Assembly (NCBI GenBank): GCA_003224055.1
Contig: QHYE01000067.1
Location: 1-64,000, forward strand
Reading direction: 5' to 3'
Origin: Acidobacteriota bacterium
GTDB taxonomy: Bacteria > Acidobacteriota > Terriglobia > Acidiferrales > UBA7541
Length of the DNA stretch: 64,000 bases
Shown here one piece after another: positions 1 to 8,607 of this stretch (its first letter is position 1; every line of letters starts with the position of its first letter). A program made the translations under genes and the position numbers. The notes beneath the pieces were generated by a model. The model was not told where the DNA came from, made no database searches, and saw only the letters and a program-made list of their open reading frames with translations.

Positions 1-2390
1 GAAGAGGTTAGCGCCTGCTGGATATTGACATTCCACGTCAGGACGTAGGGCGTGCGCAGGTTTTGATCCACGCCCAGGATGTCGCAGGGCGTCGCTGAAC
101 AGTCGATGGATGTGTTGAAGACCGGCCCCGCCAGGGACCAGTTCAGGCTGGTGCCGGAAACATTGACCGCACTGGCGGCGATGGTACCGTTGGCACCCGG
201 GATGCCAGTGGAAGCGGCAGTCGGAATGACGTTGATTCCCGCAGTGGACGCGTTGTTGACGCCGTTCTGGCCGAGGAAGACGGCGAGATGCGGGATCTCG
301 TAGGTGACGCCGCCGCCGGCGCGGATCACGGTCTTGCCCCGGCCCCAGGGGTCCCAGGAAAGGCCCAGGCGCGGCGAGAAGTTGTTGTGATCGCCGTGGT
401 AGGGTGCGTCAATGCCCTTGCCTACCTGCTTGATACCGAGCGCAGCGGTGGTGCTGAACTTGCCCTGCGCATCGTAAGGAATGAAGTTAGCCAGGTTGTT
501 GTTGTCTTCGTGGATAACCCTGTTGAGGTCATAGCGCATACCTAGATTGACTGTCAGATGCTGCGAAACGCGCCAGTCGTCCTGGACGAACGCCCCGGAG
601 GAAATCATGGTGACGTGGCGCACCGAATTACCCACGAAGATGCGGCCCCTGCGGGCGCAGCCAGCAATGAAATCCTCCAATGGGCTGCTGCCAGCAAATG
701 CACAGCCCCCTCCACTGAACTGGATGCGGCTCTTCCCATAGCGGTCGCGCTGGTTGTTGGTGCCGCCGCGGCGGAATTCACCGCCGAAGCGGATGTTGTG
801 CTTGCCGTGCGCATAAGAGATGTTGTCCACGAACTGATAGGTTGAATTCGGAGTCGTGAGCAGCGGCCAGCCGTGATTGCCCCCGAGGGAGTTGAAGCCG
901 CTGATAGCAATTTCCGGCATTCCGAAATCTGCGGGATTCGTGACCCCGGTGTTGATGCCATACACAGTGGCCGGATTCGAAGCATGGTCCGCGGTCAGGA
1001 TTGACTGCCAGAAGCGGTTATAGCCGAAGCGCGCTTCATTGACCCAAGCCGTGCTGGGAACCCAAGTGTAGTTGACGCCCACAACCTGCGCGCGTAGCTG
1101 CGACTGCGATTCCCACTGAGGCCGCAGAACCGGAATATCCAGTTCGGTCTGCAAGCTGTCGCCCATGAAGTAGCGCCCCGACAGGCTGTGCCTTTCATTG
1201 ATGTGGTGATCGGCCTTGATGATGAAATTGTCGTTGCGGTTCTTGTTGGGCAAGCTGACGTTGAGCGCGCCATTGGTGTTGGTGTTCGTAGGGAACAGCG
1301 GAACCAGCTTCGCGCTCAGGGGGTTCACTGGCAATCCGTGAGCCACAACGCTGGCCATTGCATCTGGAATGCTTATGGTCGGGTCGCCGCCTGCGGTCAC
1401 CGTCGCCGGGCTGCTCAACTGCTCCGAATTGCCGACCAGCGCGCGGAGGCCCTCGTAGGCCCCGAAGATGAACGTCTTGTTCTTGACGATCGGGCCGCCG
1501 ATGCTACCGCCGAACTGGTGCTGGCGCACCGCCTTCTTCGGCGAAGGCAGTCCAGTATTGGGATCGATCACCGGGTTGAAGTAATTGCGCGCATCAAACG
1601 CGTTGTTGCGCTCGAAGAGATACGCGGTGCCGTGGACGTCGTTGGTCCCGGACTTGAGCCCGAGGTTGACGATCGCGCCCGGTTTCCAGCCATATTCGGC
1701 GGGGGGATTCTCCTGGGCGTTGAACTCCTGAATCGCGTCGATCGGCAGGATCGACCCGGGCGTGCCCTGCACGCCTTCGGCGTTGACGATCGTTCCGCCG
1801 TAGTAAGGATCGTTGTTGTCGACGCCGTCGAAGATGAAATTGTTGTCCTCGGGGCGATTGCCGTTGGAGCTGATGGATAGGAATCCTCCGCCGGTTGTCC
1901 GCTGTACGCCCGGTCTCAAGACCACGAGGTTCTGGAAATCGCGCCCGTTTAGGGGCAGATCGTTGATGGACTTGTTCGCGAACGTTCCGCCGAGTGTGTC
2001 ATTGGTGGTCTCTACGAGCGGCGCCTGCTCGGTCACTTCGACGACTTCCGATACGCTGCCGGGTTGCATCGTAATATCGAGGCGGAGGTCTTTTGCCACT
2101 TCCAGCCGGATGCCGATGCGCTCGACCCTTTTGAATCCTGTCGCTTCAACGACGAGCTTGTACGGGCCGGGAGGCAGACTGGGCGCAACGTAATCGCCGA
2201 CCTCATTGGTCTCGAGCGTTCGTGTTACTCCGGTGTCCACGTTGGTGATGGTCACGCGCGCGCCTTTGACGAGCCCGCCGCTTTGGTCCGTCACCGTGCC
2301 CAGAATGCGGCCCTCCTGAGATTGTCCAGCCGCGATGCCCCAGGCACCAAAGGCAGACAAAAATATAGCGATGGTTCGAAGCAATGTCAT
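1..2390 (-). CDS. TonB-dependent receptor with N-terminal carboxypeptidase-regulatory-like domain (3' end cut by window edge)
   Basis: Outer-membrane receptor of the large acidobacterial type, probably importing an oligosaccharide or other bulky ligand. Reading the minus strand from the ATG at 2390 gives an open frame of 796 codons that runs off the left edge. A signal peptide (about residues 1-22, MTLLRTIAIFLSAFGAWG) is followed by a carboxypeptidase-regulatory-like beta-sandwich (about 25-105, 'GRILGTVTDQSGGLVKGARV', 'APSLPPGPYKLVVEATGFKR'). The plug domain follows, with 'DLPLNGRDFQNLVVLRPGVQ' and 'FDGVDNNDPYYGG', then barrel strands such as 'FVQDDWRVSQHLTVNLGMRYD'. The frame ends at 'RTPYVLTWNVNIQQAL', a typical late barrel segment, so only the last few hundred residues are missing. 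GGGGG lies just upstream of the start. The ligand cannot be read from the sequence. The long plus-strand frames here are antisense. Confidence 0.93.
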   Translation of the reverse strand, partial: MTLLRTIAIFLSAFGAWGIAAGQSQEGRILGTVTDQSGGLVKGARVTITNVDTGVTRTLETNEVGDYVAPSLPPGPYKLVVEATGFKRVERIGIRLEVAKDLRLDITMQPGSVSEVVEVTEQAPLVETTNDTLGGTFANKSINDLPLNGRDFQNLVVLRPGVQRTTGGGFLSISSNGNRPEDNNFIFDGVDNNDPYYGGTIVNAEGVQGTPGSILPIDAIQEFNAQENPPAEYGWKPGAIVNLGLKSGTNDVHGTAYLFERNNAFDARNYFNPVIDPNTGLPSPKKAVRQHQFGGSIGGPIVKNKTFIFGAYEGLRALVGNSEQLSSPATVTAGGDPTISIPDAMASVVAHGLPVNPLSAKLVPLFPTNTNTNGALNVSLPNKNRNDNFIIKADHHINERHSLSGRYFMGDSLQTELDIPVLRPQWESQSQLRAQVVGVNYTWVPSTAWVNEARFGYNRFWQSILTADHASNPATVYGINTGVTNPADFGMPEIAISGFNSLGGNHGWPLLTTPNSTYQFVDNISYAHGKHNIRFGGEFRRGGTNNQRDRYGKSRIQFSGGGCAFAGSSPLEDFIAGCARRGRIFVGNSVRHVTMISSGAFVQDDWRVSQHLTVNLGMRYDLNRVIHEDNNNLANFIPYDAQGKFSTTAALGIKQVGKGIDAPYHGDHNNFSPRLGLSWDPWGRGKTVIRAGGGVTYEIPHLAVFLGQNGVNNASTAGINVIPTAASTGIPGANGTIAASAVNVSGTSLNWSLAGPVFNTSIDCSATPCDILGVDQNLRTPYVLTWNVNIQQALTS

Positions 2391-2475
2391 AGATCCCCCG
2401 TTCCCCAGTGAGGCACAAGGACGTGCTCACAAATAGACGCCACGTCGAAGACCCCTGGCGTCCACGTTGATAACA

Positions 2476-2504
2476 CTTCTACCTTGACAGACGGCATCCG
2501 TCAA
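2476..2504 (-). promoter_or_regulatory. Probable sigma-70 promoter of the left-edge TonB receptor gene
   Basis: On the minus strand TTGACG (2504-2499), a 17-nt spacer and TAGAAG (2481-2476) make a good sigma-70 match, 86 nt upstream of the receptor ATG. The -35 box lies inside an inverted repeat (arms CCTTGAC at 2482-2488 and GTCAAGG at 2500-2506, 11-nt loop), so a regulator binding the repeat would cover the promoter. Seen directly; function inferred. Confidence 0.5.
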
Positions 2505-2643
2505 GGAGAGTAAGCGGGGTGCGTGAAGAAAATTAGAGACAAATGTGATTGATGTACAGCGGGATCGTTGAAGCGCCTCGAAGGAAGGTCTTCAAGGCCC
2601 GACTGGAAGCTTAGCTGAAACGCACGCAGGAGAATTGCCTCAG

Positions 2644-3480
2644 CTAGCCCGCACGCTCGGTGATGCGACCTCCCTCCTTGTGGGCCGGAAAACGACTTCT
2701 GATGCCCCAAAGCAGAACAGCACCCGCGACAATTGACACCAGACTTGCCGTTTGCGCATTCGAAAGGCCGAAAAACGATCGCGGATTGATGCGGATAAAC
2801 TCGATCAAAAAGCGCGCTATGCCTGTCAGAATCAGGTAGGCGCAAAAAACTTCTCCCTTGGGCCCTGCGCCGGTCAACGCCCTCTTCCCTAGTCGCCAGA
2901 GGATTGCTCCGATCACCAGCCAGATGAAAAATTCGTAGAGCGGCGTTGGATGCACGCGTTCTACGGTAGGAACCACGCCATTAGGAAAGCTCATTCCCCA
3001 GGGCAAAGTGGTCGGCCCGCCATAGTCGCCATCGCCTGATAGCAAGCAGCCGATGCGCCCGATGGCATAGCCCACTGCTGCCGCAGGCGAGCACATGTCC
3101 AGGAATTCGAGCAAAGGAATGCGAAAGCGCTTTGCCAGAATCACCAGGGCCACAAAACCGCCAAGGAGACCGCCAAACCACGCAAATCCGAAACGACTGA
3201 TCAATACGGATGGATTGGCAATCAATTCGTGCGGAGTCTCCAGGACATGGTAGAGGCGAGCACCCACCAGGCCAGCCAGGCCGGCGATACCGATGATGAG
3301 GAACCCTTCGTCCTTGGCCCGCTCATCTCTTGCGCTCTTGCTCGACCTGTAGTTCTGCAGTTGCCCACGCCGGCGATTGAAATCTGCTTGCAGAATGTAT
3401 GCCGCGACGAGAAGTCCGGTCGCGACCATGAGGCCAAAAGTTGGAATCGTCAGTGGTCCAAGATGCAAGAAAGGAATCAT
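2644..3480 (-). CDS. lgt: Prolipoprotein diacylglyceryl transferase
   Basis: Inner-membrane enzyme that transfers diacylglycerol from phosphatidylglycerol to the lipobox cysteine of prolipoproteins, the first step of lipoprotein maturation. The 278-residue length is normal. Hallmarks are 'GARLYHVLE' (about 73-81), 'GYAIGRIGCLLSGDGDYG' (137-154, the Lgt signature region), 'HPTPLYEF' (177-184) and the late arginine-rich 'RFLIEFIR' (223-230), with about seven hydrophobic segments. Residues 35-58 form a basic polar insert (RRRGQ...RDERAKDEG), somewhat longer than the usual first cytosolic loop. The gene stands alone, 254 nt upstream of the TonB receptor start on the same strand, and is probably a housekeeping unit with its own promoter. 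Confidence 0.95.
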   Translation of the reverse strand: MIPFLHLGPLTIPTFGLMVATGLLVAAYILQADFNRRRGQLQNYRSSKSARDERAKDEGFLIIGIAGLAGLVGARLYHVLETPHELIANPSVLISRFGFAWFGGLLGGFVALVILAKRFRIPLLEFLDMCSPAAAVGYAIGRIGCLLSGDGDYGGPTTLPWGMSFPNGVVPTVERVHPTPLYEFFIWLVIGAILWRLGKRALTGAGPKGEVFCAYLILTGIARFLIEFIRINPRSFFGLSNAQTASLVSIVAGAVLLWGIRSRFPAHKEGGRITERAG

Positions 3481-3645
3481 CGATGAAGAATAGTTTGGCT
3501 CCCACGTCAGTATACATGACGACGGAGCGCAGGCTGCGTGGGGAGCAAGGAGAGAATGAAGAGCGAATTCTCAAAGCTGCTCCCTCAATGCAAACGAACC
3601 TCGACAATATCGCCGATTTCGAGACCCGATCGACTTAGAAAAGAC

Positions 3646-3915
3646 TCAGGCGTCTCGCGCCGTGCGGTATGCTTTTTCACCAGCTTCCACTGCTCCGGCT
3701 ACTCTGGCTTTCACGTCGTCCACCGTCTCTTGCGCGCGGCGAGTCCACCGCTTCCCCGTCGCTGCCGCACCATCCAAACCCTGTTTCACTGTGCCGGTGA
3801 TGTACTCACGTGTGTCCTCTCCCGAGGAGGGCGCAAAAAGCAATGCAAGAAGCGCGCCTACCCCAATCCCAACCGCAAATGTAGTGAACCTGTCTGACCA
3901 ATTGTTCTGACTCAT
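3646..3915 (-). CDS. YtxH-like small membrane-anchored protein
   Basis: 89-residue protein. One N-terminal transmembrane glycine-rich segment (about 10-30, 'TTFAVGIGVGALLALLFAPS') is followed by the 'APSSGEDTRE' motif typical of YtxH (general-stress) proteins and an Ala/Lys/Arg-rich amphipathic helix. The biochemical role of the family is not established; members are often induced by stress. GAGGA lies about 8 nt before the ATG. It follows a CsbD-type gene on the same strand after about 50 nt, so the two are probably one stress-response unit. Confidence 0.8.
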   Translation of the reverse strand: MSQNNWSDRFTTFAVGIGVGALLALLFAPSSGEDTREYITGTVKQGLDGAAATGKRWTRRAQETVDDVKARVAGAVEAGEKAYRTARDA

Positions 3916-3964
3916 CGCATCCGTCCTCTATGGCTGGTTTTTTAACCGCAACCTGGAAAGGAAT

Positions 3965-4165
3965 CTATTCCCCGAGGGCTTTCTCCACTTGGCCGACTTT
4001 CTTCTGCGCCTTCCCGGCTATCTTTTCTCCAATGTCTTCACCTTCCAAGTCGGGATCGTTCGTCAGTTCGCCCACCTTTTCCTTGATCGTGCCCTTCACT
4101 TCGTGGACTTTGCCCGCGATCTCATTCTCAGTACTTGGCTTCATCTTGTTGTTCCCCCCGAACAC
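3965..4165 (-). CDS. CsbD-family stress protein
   Basis: 66-residue charged, helical, soluble protein. The run 'GKVHEVKGTIKEKVGELTND' and the later 'GKAQKKVGQVEKALGE' match the CsbD fold, a small four-helix family often controlled by general-stress sigma factors; molecular function is unknown. The ATG at 4165 adds seven residues (MFGGNNK). The methionine at residue 8 (position 4144) is the commoner family start and may be the real one. It is followed by the YtxH-like gene, another small stress-type protein. Confidence 0.82.
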   Translation of the reverse strand: MFGGNNKMKPSTENEIAGKVHEVKGTIKEKVGELTNDPDLEGEDIGEKIAGKAQKKVGQVEKALGE

Positions 4166-4317
4166 CCCATGTTATGAAAAACGAGGGCGGATATCTGTCC
4201 ACATCAAGACACATTTGAAGATTGCCTGGTTTTCCTCAGGGCGAACGTTGCTCCTGACAGGTACGCACTGCAGCACTTAAGAATTGGAGTCGGAAGGAGA
4301 CGGACTGAAGCTCGGCT

Positions 4318-5646
4318 CTAAGGCGAGTCAGAACGGGGGCGGCGATGGAGGATGGCGCCGAGCGCAAGCCAGATGCCCAGGGCTATCCATTCCGCGCGCG
4401 AGAAGTGGCCAGGAATGATAGGTAAGACTTTCATAAGAAAGAGCAGCAACGAGACCATGATGCCGAGGCCCGTCACGACGCGCATGGAAATCCGTTTTTC
4501 CACCAGCCAAAACGACACGCAGGCAGCCATCCAGCCCAGCGCAGAGGCCATCGACCCGACTTCCGTGACGGGCACAAGTAGCGCGTCGCCGGGCAGAACG
4601 CCCGCCAACGTCCCCAGGGTAATTCCGACAACTGCCACGGACGGCGTCAGAAATTTCTCGTGTACTTCGCCAAAGCGCGGAGGAATCGTCCCGCGGCGGC
4701 CATAGGCGAATAACAAGCGGCTCGACGCCACGAAGTTGCCGTTGAAGCATTGGAAGAGTCCAAACATGGCCATAAGGAGTATCAAGCGAACGGGCCATCT
4801 CGCTCCGAGCGCTTGTTCGAACGCGATGGCGGTGACGAAGTGCTTGCCAAGCAAACCTTGCCAAGGCGCGACGTAGGCTACGGCGGCAATCGCGAGAACA
4901 TAAAAACCCGCACCGACAAAAAGAGCCATGGCGATCGCGCGCAAGAATCCCGTCGAAGGGAATTCCAAGTGGGCTTCCTCCGCCACTTTGGGCGCCGATT
5001 CGAATCCGGTCATGAAATACGGGACGATCTGAAGCGTCAGCACGATGGAAATCAACGGCGTCGCGTGAAATGCCGGATGAAAATTGGCGGGAGCGCCGTA
5101 CACCGCGCTGATGCCCAGCAGGGCGACGAAGAGAAGAAGCATCGCCGTCGTCGTCCAATTCTGAAAACTGGCGCTCAAGCGAATGCCGCGGTAATTCAGG
5201 ATCGCGAGAAACAGCGTGAGCGCAATTCCCAGCAGCAGACGAGGCAGGAAAACGGGCTGGCCCGCGACTCGATACAATTCGAATGAATTCAGCGACGGGA
5301 AGATATAAGCGGCCAGCTTACCCACCGCCACTGCTTCCCACGGGCAAACGATAAAGTACGCCAGCAGCATCATCCAACCGGTGAAATAGCTGACGATCGG
5401 CGGGAAAACTTGAGCAGTGTAAGCAGCCTCTCCCGCGGCGTCCGGAAGGCGCTGCACCCACTGGCCGTAGACGTAGCCAACAGGCAGCAGCAGAATTCCG
5501 CCCAGAGCAAATCCCAAAATCGCACCAAGCGGCCCACCCCGGCCGAGCCAGTCGTCCATGAGCACTAGCCAACCGACTCCTACCATCGTTCCAAATGCCA
5601 ACGCAAAATAATCAGCAAGGCGGAGTTTGCGCGCGAGGGCAGGCAT
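4318..5646 (-). CDS. APC-superfamily amino acid/polyamine permease
   Basis: 442-residue polytopic membrane protein with about 12 hydrophobic segments. The N-terminus 'LRLADYFALAFGTMVGVGWL' holds the unwound TM1 motif of amino acid-polyamine-organocation transporters, and 'GFESAPKVAEEAHLEFPSTG' (about 218-237) is the characteristic TM6-loop region. Its ATG directly abuts the TAA of the agmatinase gene (TAAATG at 5649-5644), so translation is probably coupled. This makes agmatine, putrescine or a basic amino acid a sensible substrate guess, but specificity cannot be read from the sequence. Confidence 0.88.
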   Translation of the reverse strand: MPALARKLRLADYFALAFGTMVGVGWLVLMDDWLGRGGPLGAILGFALGGILLLPVGYVYGQWVQRLPDAAGEAAYTAQVFPPIVSYFTGWMMLLAYFIVCPWEAVAVGKLAAYIFPSLNSFELYRVAGQPVFLPRLLLGIALTLFLAILNYRGIRLSASFQNWTTTAMLLLFVALLGISAVYGAPANFHPAFHATPLISIVLTLQIVPYFMTGFESAPKVAEEAHLEFPSTGFLRAIAMALFVGAGFYVLAIAAVAYVAPWQGLLGKHFVTAIAFEQALGARWPVRLILLMAMFGLFQCFNGNFVASSRLLFAYGRRGTIPPRFGEVHEKFLTPSVAVVGITLGTLAGVLPGDALLVPVTEVGSMASALGWMAACVSFWLVEKRISMRVVTGLGIMVSLLLFLMKVLPIIPGHFSRAEWIALGIWLALGAILHRRPRSDSP

Positions 5647-6597
5647 TTAGAGGACGCAGAGCAATTCGAAAAGAAGATTGGCGGCAAGCAGCGAAGTGAT
5701 TTCGCCGGTATCAAAAGGCGGTGAGACCTCGACTAGATCGCAGCCGACAATGTTGAGGCCACGCAAGGCGCGAACCAGTTCAATGATCTGGATGCTCGTC
5801 AGACCACCCACCTGTGGAGTTCCGGTTCCGGGAGCGTACGCGGGATCCACGACGTCAATGTCGAGAGTGATGTACACGGGCTTCCCCCGAAACGCCCGCA
5901 GATGGCGTTGAACAATTGCCAGACCCTTCTTGTGAAATTCTTCAGCGGTCACCATCCGAACTTTGTGTGCACGGGCGAAGTCGAAATCGTCTTCGCCGTA
6001 AACTTGGCCGCGAAGGCCAACTTGCAAAACGCCTCCATCCAGCAGGAGACCTTCTTCGAAGGCCCGGCGGAACGGCGTGCCGTGAGAATACTTGCTGCCG
6101 AAATACTCGTCCCATAGATCGTTATGCGCATCGAATTGGATCAGGGAAACCGGTCCGTGCTTTTTGCCCACGGCGCGAAGGATCGGGAGGCTGATGGAAT
6201 GATCTCCTCCCACACAAACGCAGCGCACACCGGCTCGGAGGAGAGGATCGATTCCCTGCTCGATCCGGCGAAAGGTGTCCTCAATGGAAAGCGGATTCAC
6301 GGGAAGGTCTCCGAAGTCCGCGACACGGTACTTGGAAAAAGGGTTCACATTCAGCACGGGATTCCAGGGCCGAATAATTGCCGATTGAACACGGACGTTT
6401 CGTGGGCCGAAGCGTGGCCCAGGGCGGTAGGTGGTGCCACCGTCGAAGGGCACGCCTACCAGCGCGACCTCCAATTCCTCGGGTTGAGCGATGTGCGGGA
6501 GGCGCATGAACGTGGGTATGCCCGTGAAACGGGCGTACTTGAGGGCGTCAACCGGCTGGGGATGCGGCGAACGATACTTCCGGCGGGGCTGAGCCAT
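5647..6597 (-). CDS. speB: Agmatinase / arginase-family ureohydrolase
   Basis: 316-residue binuclear manganese ureohydrolase, most likely splitting agmatine to putrescine and urea in the cytosol. All metal-ligand motifs are present: 'GGDHS' (130-134), 'FDAHND' (155-160), 'SHGTP' (171-175) and 'TLDIDVVDPAYAPGTGTP' (244-261). The N-terminal 'GVPFDGGTTYRPGPRFGPR' (48-66) is typical of agmatinases rather than arginases, but formiminoglutamase or guanidinobutyrase activity is not excluded. It is the first gene of a two-gene unit with the APC permease, with zero spacing, suggesting a combined uptake/degradation or polyamine-synthesis module. Confidence 0.88.
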   Translation of the reverse strand: MAQPRRKYRSPHPQPVDALKYARFTGIPTFMRLPHIAQPEELEVALVGVPFDGGTTYRPGPRFGPRNVRVQSAIIRPWNPVLNVNPFSKYRVADFGDLPVNPLSIEDTFRRIEQGIDPLLRAGVRCVCVGGDHSISLPILRAVGKKHGPVSLIQFDAHNDLWDEYFGSKYSHGTPFRRAFEEGLLLDGGVLQVGLRGQVYGEDDFDFARAHKVRMVTAEEFHKKGLAIVQRHLRAFRGKPVYITLDIDVVDPAYAPGTGTPQVGGLTSIQIIELVRALRGLNIVGCDLVEVSPPFDTGEITSLLAANLLFELLCVL

Positions 6598-6654
6598 GGC
6601 CGGGCATCTTAGTCTCCCGAAACGGCCGGAGTCAACGCGGCCCGTTAACAGTAA

Positions 6655-6683
6655 TTGACCGTGCGTTTACGCACCGCTAACAA
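6655..6683 (+). promoter_or_regulatory. Probable promoter of the PhoX-like gene with an inverted repeat in the spacer
   Basis: TTGACC (6655-6660), 17-nt spacer, TAACAA (6678-6683). The spacer contains the perfect inverted repeat GTGCG-TTTA-CGCAC (6661-6674), which would place a dimeric regulator between the two promoter boxes. It lies 148 nt upstream of the start codon. The -10 match is weak. Confidence 0.4.
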
Positions 6684-6830
6684 ACGCCGCGTAGAACGTG
6701 CCAGACAGTTCGGCTTCCTCGACGTGTCTGCGCCCGGCCTCAACCAGGCGTCTTCCAGCGAAGGACCCCGTGCTCAGTCAAAACAGAACTTCGACCGCTT
6801 TGCGGTCACATTCAAGTCAAGGAGTGTGGA

Positions 6831-8489
6831 ATGATGCATCATCGCTTCAACAGGGCTGTGGCCAGCATGGCCGCACTCGCAATTGGTGTGTTACTAGCCA
6901 GTCCTCTTTTTGCGGGAGATGGTAATAACTCTGGGGTAAAACTCACGGCCGTGCAGTCGGCTAACCCCAAAGCACCCGGCCTCGCATCCCCCAACATACT
7001 CTCTCCGGAACTCACCGAGGTTCTCCTTGCACAGGGCTCCTCCAAACTGGAGAATACTTCGGACCTTACCAATTTCTATGGTTACGACAACGACGGGCCG
7101 ATGCTGCCTGCGCCCGGCGATTTGCCCTCCCTGGTCCACAAAGTGGAAGCCTCCAAGACAGAACCCGACAAAAACACTTATCTAATTCTGCAGAACCAGC
7201 ATGGAGCAGATCCCCATTACGACTACGGGACACATTTCCTTTTTCAAGGCCATGAACTAGGCGCTGGGGGCAAGGGATATATCACGCGCATCAATCTGGA
7301 CGCCGATGGCGCCCATCGCGTCACCCTGCTGGCGACCACGGACGTTAACGGGCAATCGTTGCCCACCATTGATGGCTCAACCTGGTATCCCTTCTCTCAT
7401 AAGCTCTTGTTCACTTCCGAGAGCGGTTCAAACGCCACCGTGGTTCAGGCGACACCAGACTTTCCGTCCACCGTCGAAGATATCTCCGGGATCTTTGGTC
7501 GGGGCGGTTATGAAGGGATTCAGTCTGACAGAGTTGGCCGACTAATCATTGTGGAGGATATCGGAGGCAAGACCGGAACCACGAATCCTCATGCGCGCCA
7601 GCCGAACAGCTTCGTCTACCGATTTGTGCCCTATAATCCGTTCGATCTGAAAATGGGGGGCAAACTGCAGGTTTTGCAAGTGATGTCGCATGCGCATCCT
7701 GGTCCCATCGTGTTCGGGTCGAACGTGGATGCCGACATCACGTCGCAAGACGTCCAGGATCTCCACACCTACGGACTGCAGTTTCAAACCAATTGGGTAA
7801 CCATCCACGACACGGCTACGCAGGGTACCGCACCGTTCAACGCCAACGCCACGGCAAAAACAGCTTTAGGCACGCCCTTCAAGCGCCCGGAGAATGGACA
7901 ATTCCGTCCAGGAACGAGTTTCTCTGAGTTCATCTTCGACACCACTGGCGACACCAACGCGCTGACCGAGGCGGGTTCGAGGTTTGGCGGATTCGGGGCG
8001 TTGTTCCGGCTTCGGTTGTCCGGGGATTCCGGAATACTGTCCCTGTTGTATAACTCCGATGTCGCGCATTCGGGATTTGATAACTGCGCTTTTTGGGATG
8101 CAAACCGCATCGTTTTCGTCGAAGATGCCGGCGACACGCTTCACACGCAGCGCAACGCGCTCGATTCTGCGTTCCTCTTCGACCTGAACGTCGACTACAG
8201 CAACCCAGCCAATCAGCCTATCCGGATCCTTGCCGAAGGGCGCGATCCCTCGGCAACTCTGGATTCGCAGTTTGGTGGGATGCCCGGATTCCAAAACGAC
8301 GGCGACAATGAGATCACCGGCTGGCATCTGTCCGACGGCGATCCGACCGTAAACGGTTTGCTCGGAGCCAAGATTCCCACCCCCTTCCGCAACGGCTGGC
8401 GACTCTTCTACAACCAACAGCACGGCGACAACAACGCTTGGGAAATCCTGAAGGCGAAAACGGGCGACTCCGAACAAGACGACGATTAA
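6831..8489 (+). CDS. PhoX-like (DUF839) secreted phosphatase
   Basis: 552-residue exported protein, probably a calcium/iron-dependent alkaline phosphatase or phosphodiesterase of the PhoX/DUF839 class. A signal peptide covers about residues 1-26 (hydrophobic 'MAALAIGVLLASPLFAG'). Family signatures are 'DGSTWYPFSHKLLFTSE', 'GRGGYEGIQSDRVGRLIIVE', 'PNSFVYRFVPYNP' and the later 'FWDANRIVFVEDAGDTLH', which carry the acidic and arginine ligands typical of the fold. AAGGAG about 7 nt upstream supports the ATG at 6831. A strong terminator follows (8552-8592), so it is probably monocistronic. Some DUF839 proteins have no shown phosphatase activity, so the reaction is inferred. Confidence 0.83.
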   Translation: MMHHRFNRAVASMAALAIGVLLASPLFAGDGNNSGVKLTAVQSANPKAPGLASPNILSPELTEVLLAQGSSKLENTSDLTNFYGYDNDGPMLPAPGDLPSLVHKVEASKTEPDKNTYLILQNQHGADPHYDYGTHFLFQGHELGAGGKGYITRINLDADGAHRVTLLATTDVNGQSLPTIDGSTWYPFSHKLLFTSESGSNATVVQATPDFPSTVEDISGIFGRGGYEGIQSDRVGRLIIVEDIGGKTGTTNPHARQPNSFVYRFVPYNPFDLKMGGKLQVLQVMSHAHPGPIVFGSNVDADITSQDVQDLHTYGLQFQTNWVTIHDTATQGTAPFNANATAKTALGTPFKRPENGQFRPGTSFSEFIFDTTGDTNALTEAGSRFGGFGALFRLRLSGDSGILSLLYNSDVAHSGFDNCAFWDANRIVFVEDAGDTLHTQRNALDSAFLFDLNVDYSNPANQPIRILAEGRDPSATLDSQFGGMPGFQNDGDNEITGWHLSDGDPTVNGLLGAKIPTPFRNGWRLFYNQQHGDNNAWEILKAKTGDSEQDDD

Positions 8490-8551
8490 GCCGCGCGTAA
8501 GCCCGCACGACGCAGAGTGACTGCGTCCGCTTAACAATTCACAGCCACGAA

Positions 8552-8592
8552 CAGGCTCGCCTCGCAACTCGCGCGGCGAGCCTGCCTTTTTT
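8552..8592 (+). terminator. Rho-independent terminator after the PhoX-like gene
   Basis: Perfect 10-bp stem CAGGCTCGCC (8552-8561) / GGCGAGCCTG (8575-8584), 13-nt loop, then CCTTTTTT. It separates the phosphatase from the BamA-like gene. Confidence 0.85.
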
Positions 8593-8607
8593 CTCGAGGA
8601 ACAGACC

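Noticed and set aside
1188-1880. Plus-strand frames of up to 230 codons near the left edge
   Set aside because: They oppose the partial TonB receptor, whose reading frame is continuous from 2390 to the edge and rich in family motifs.
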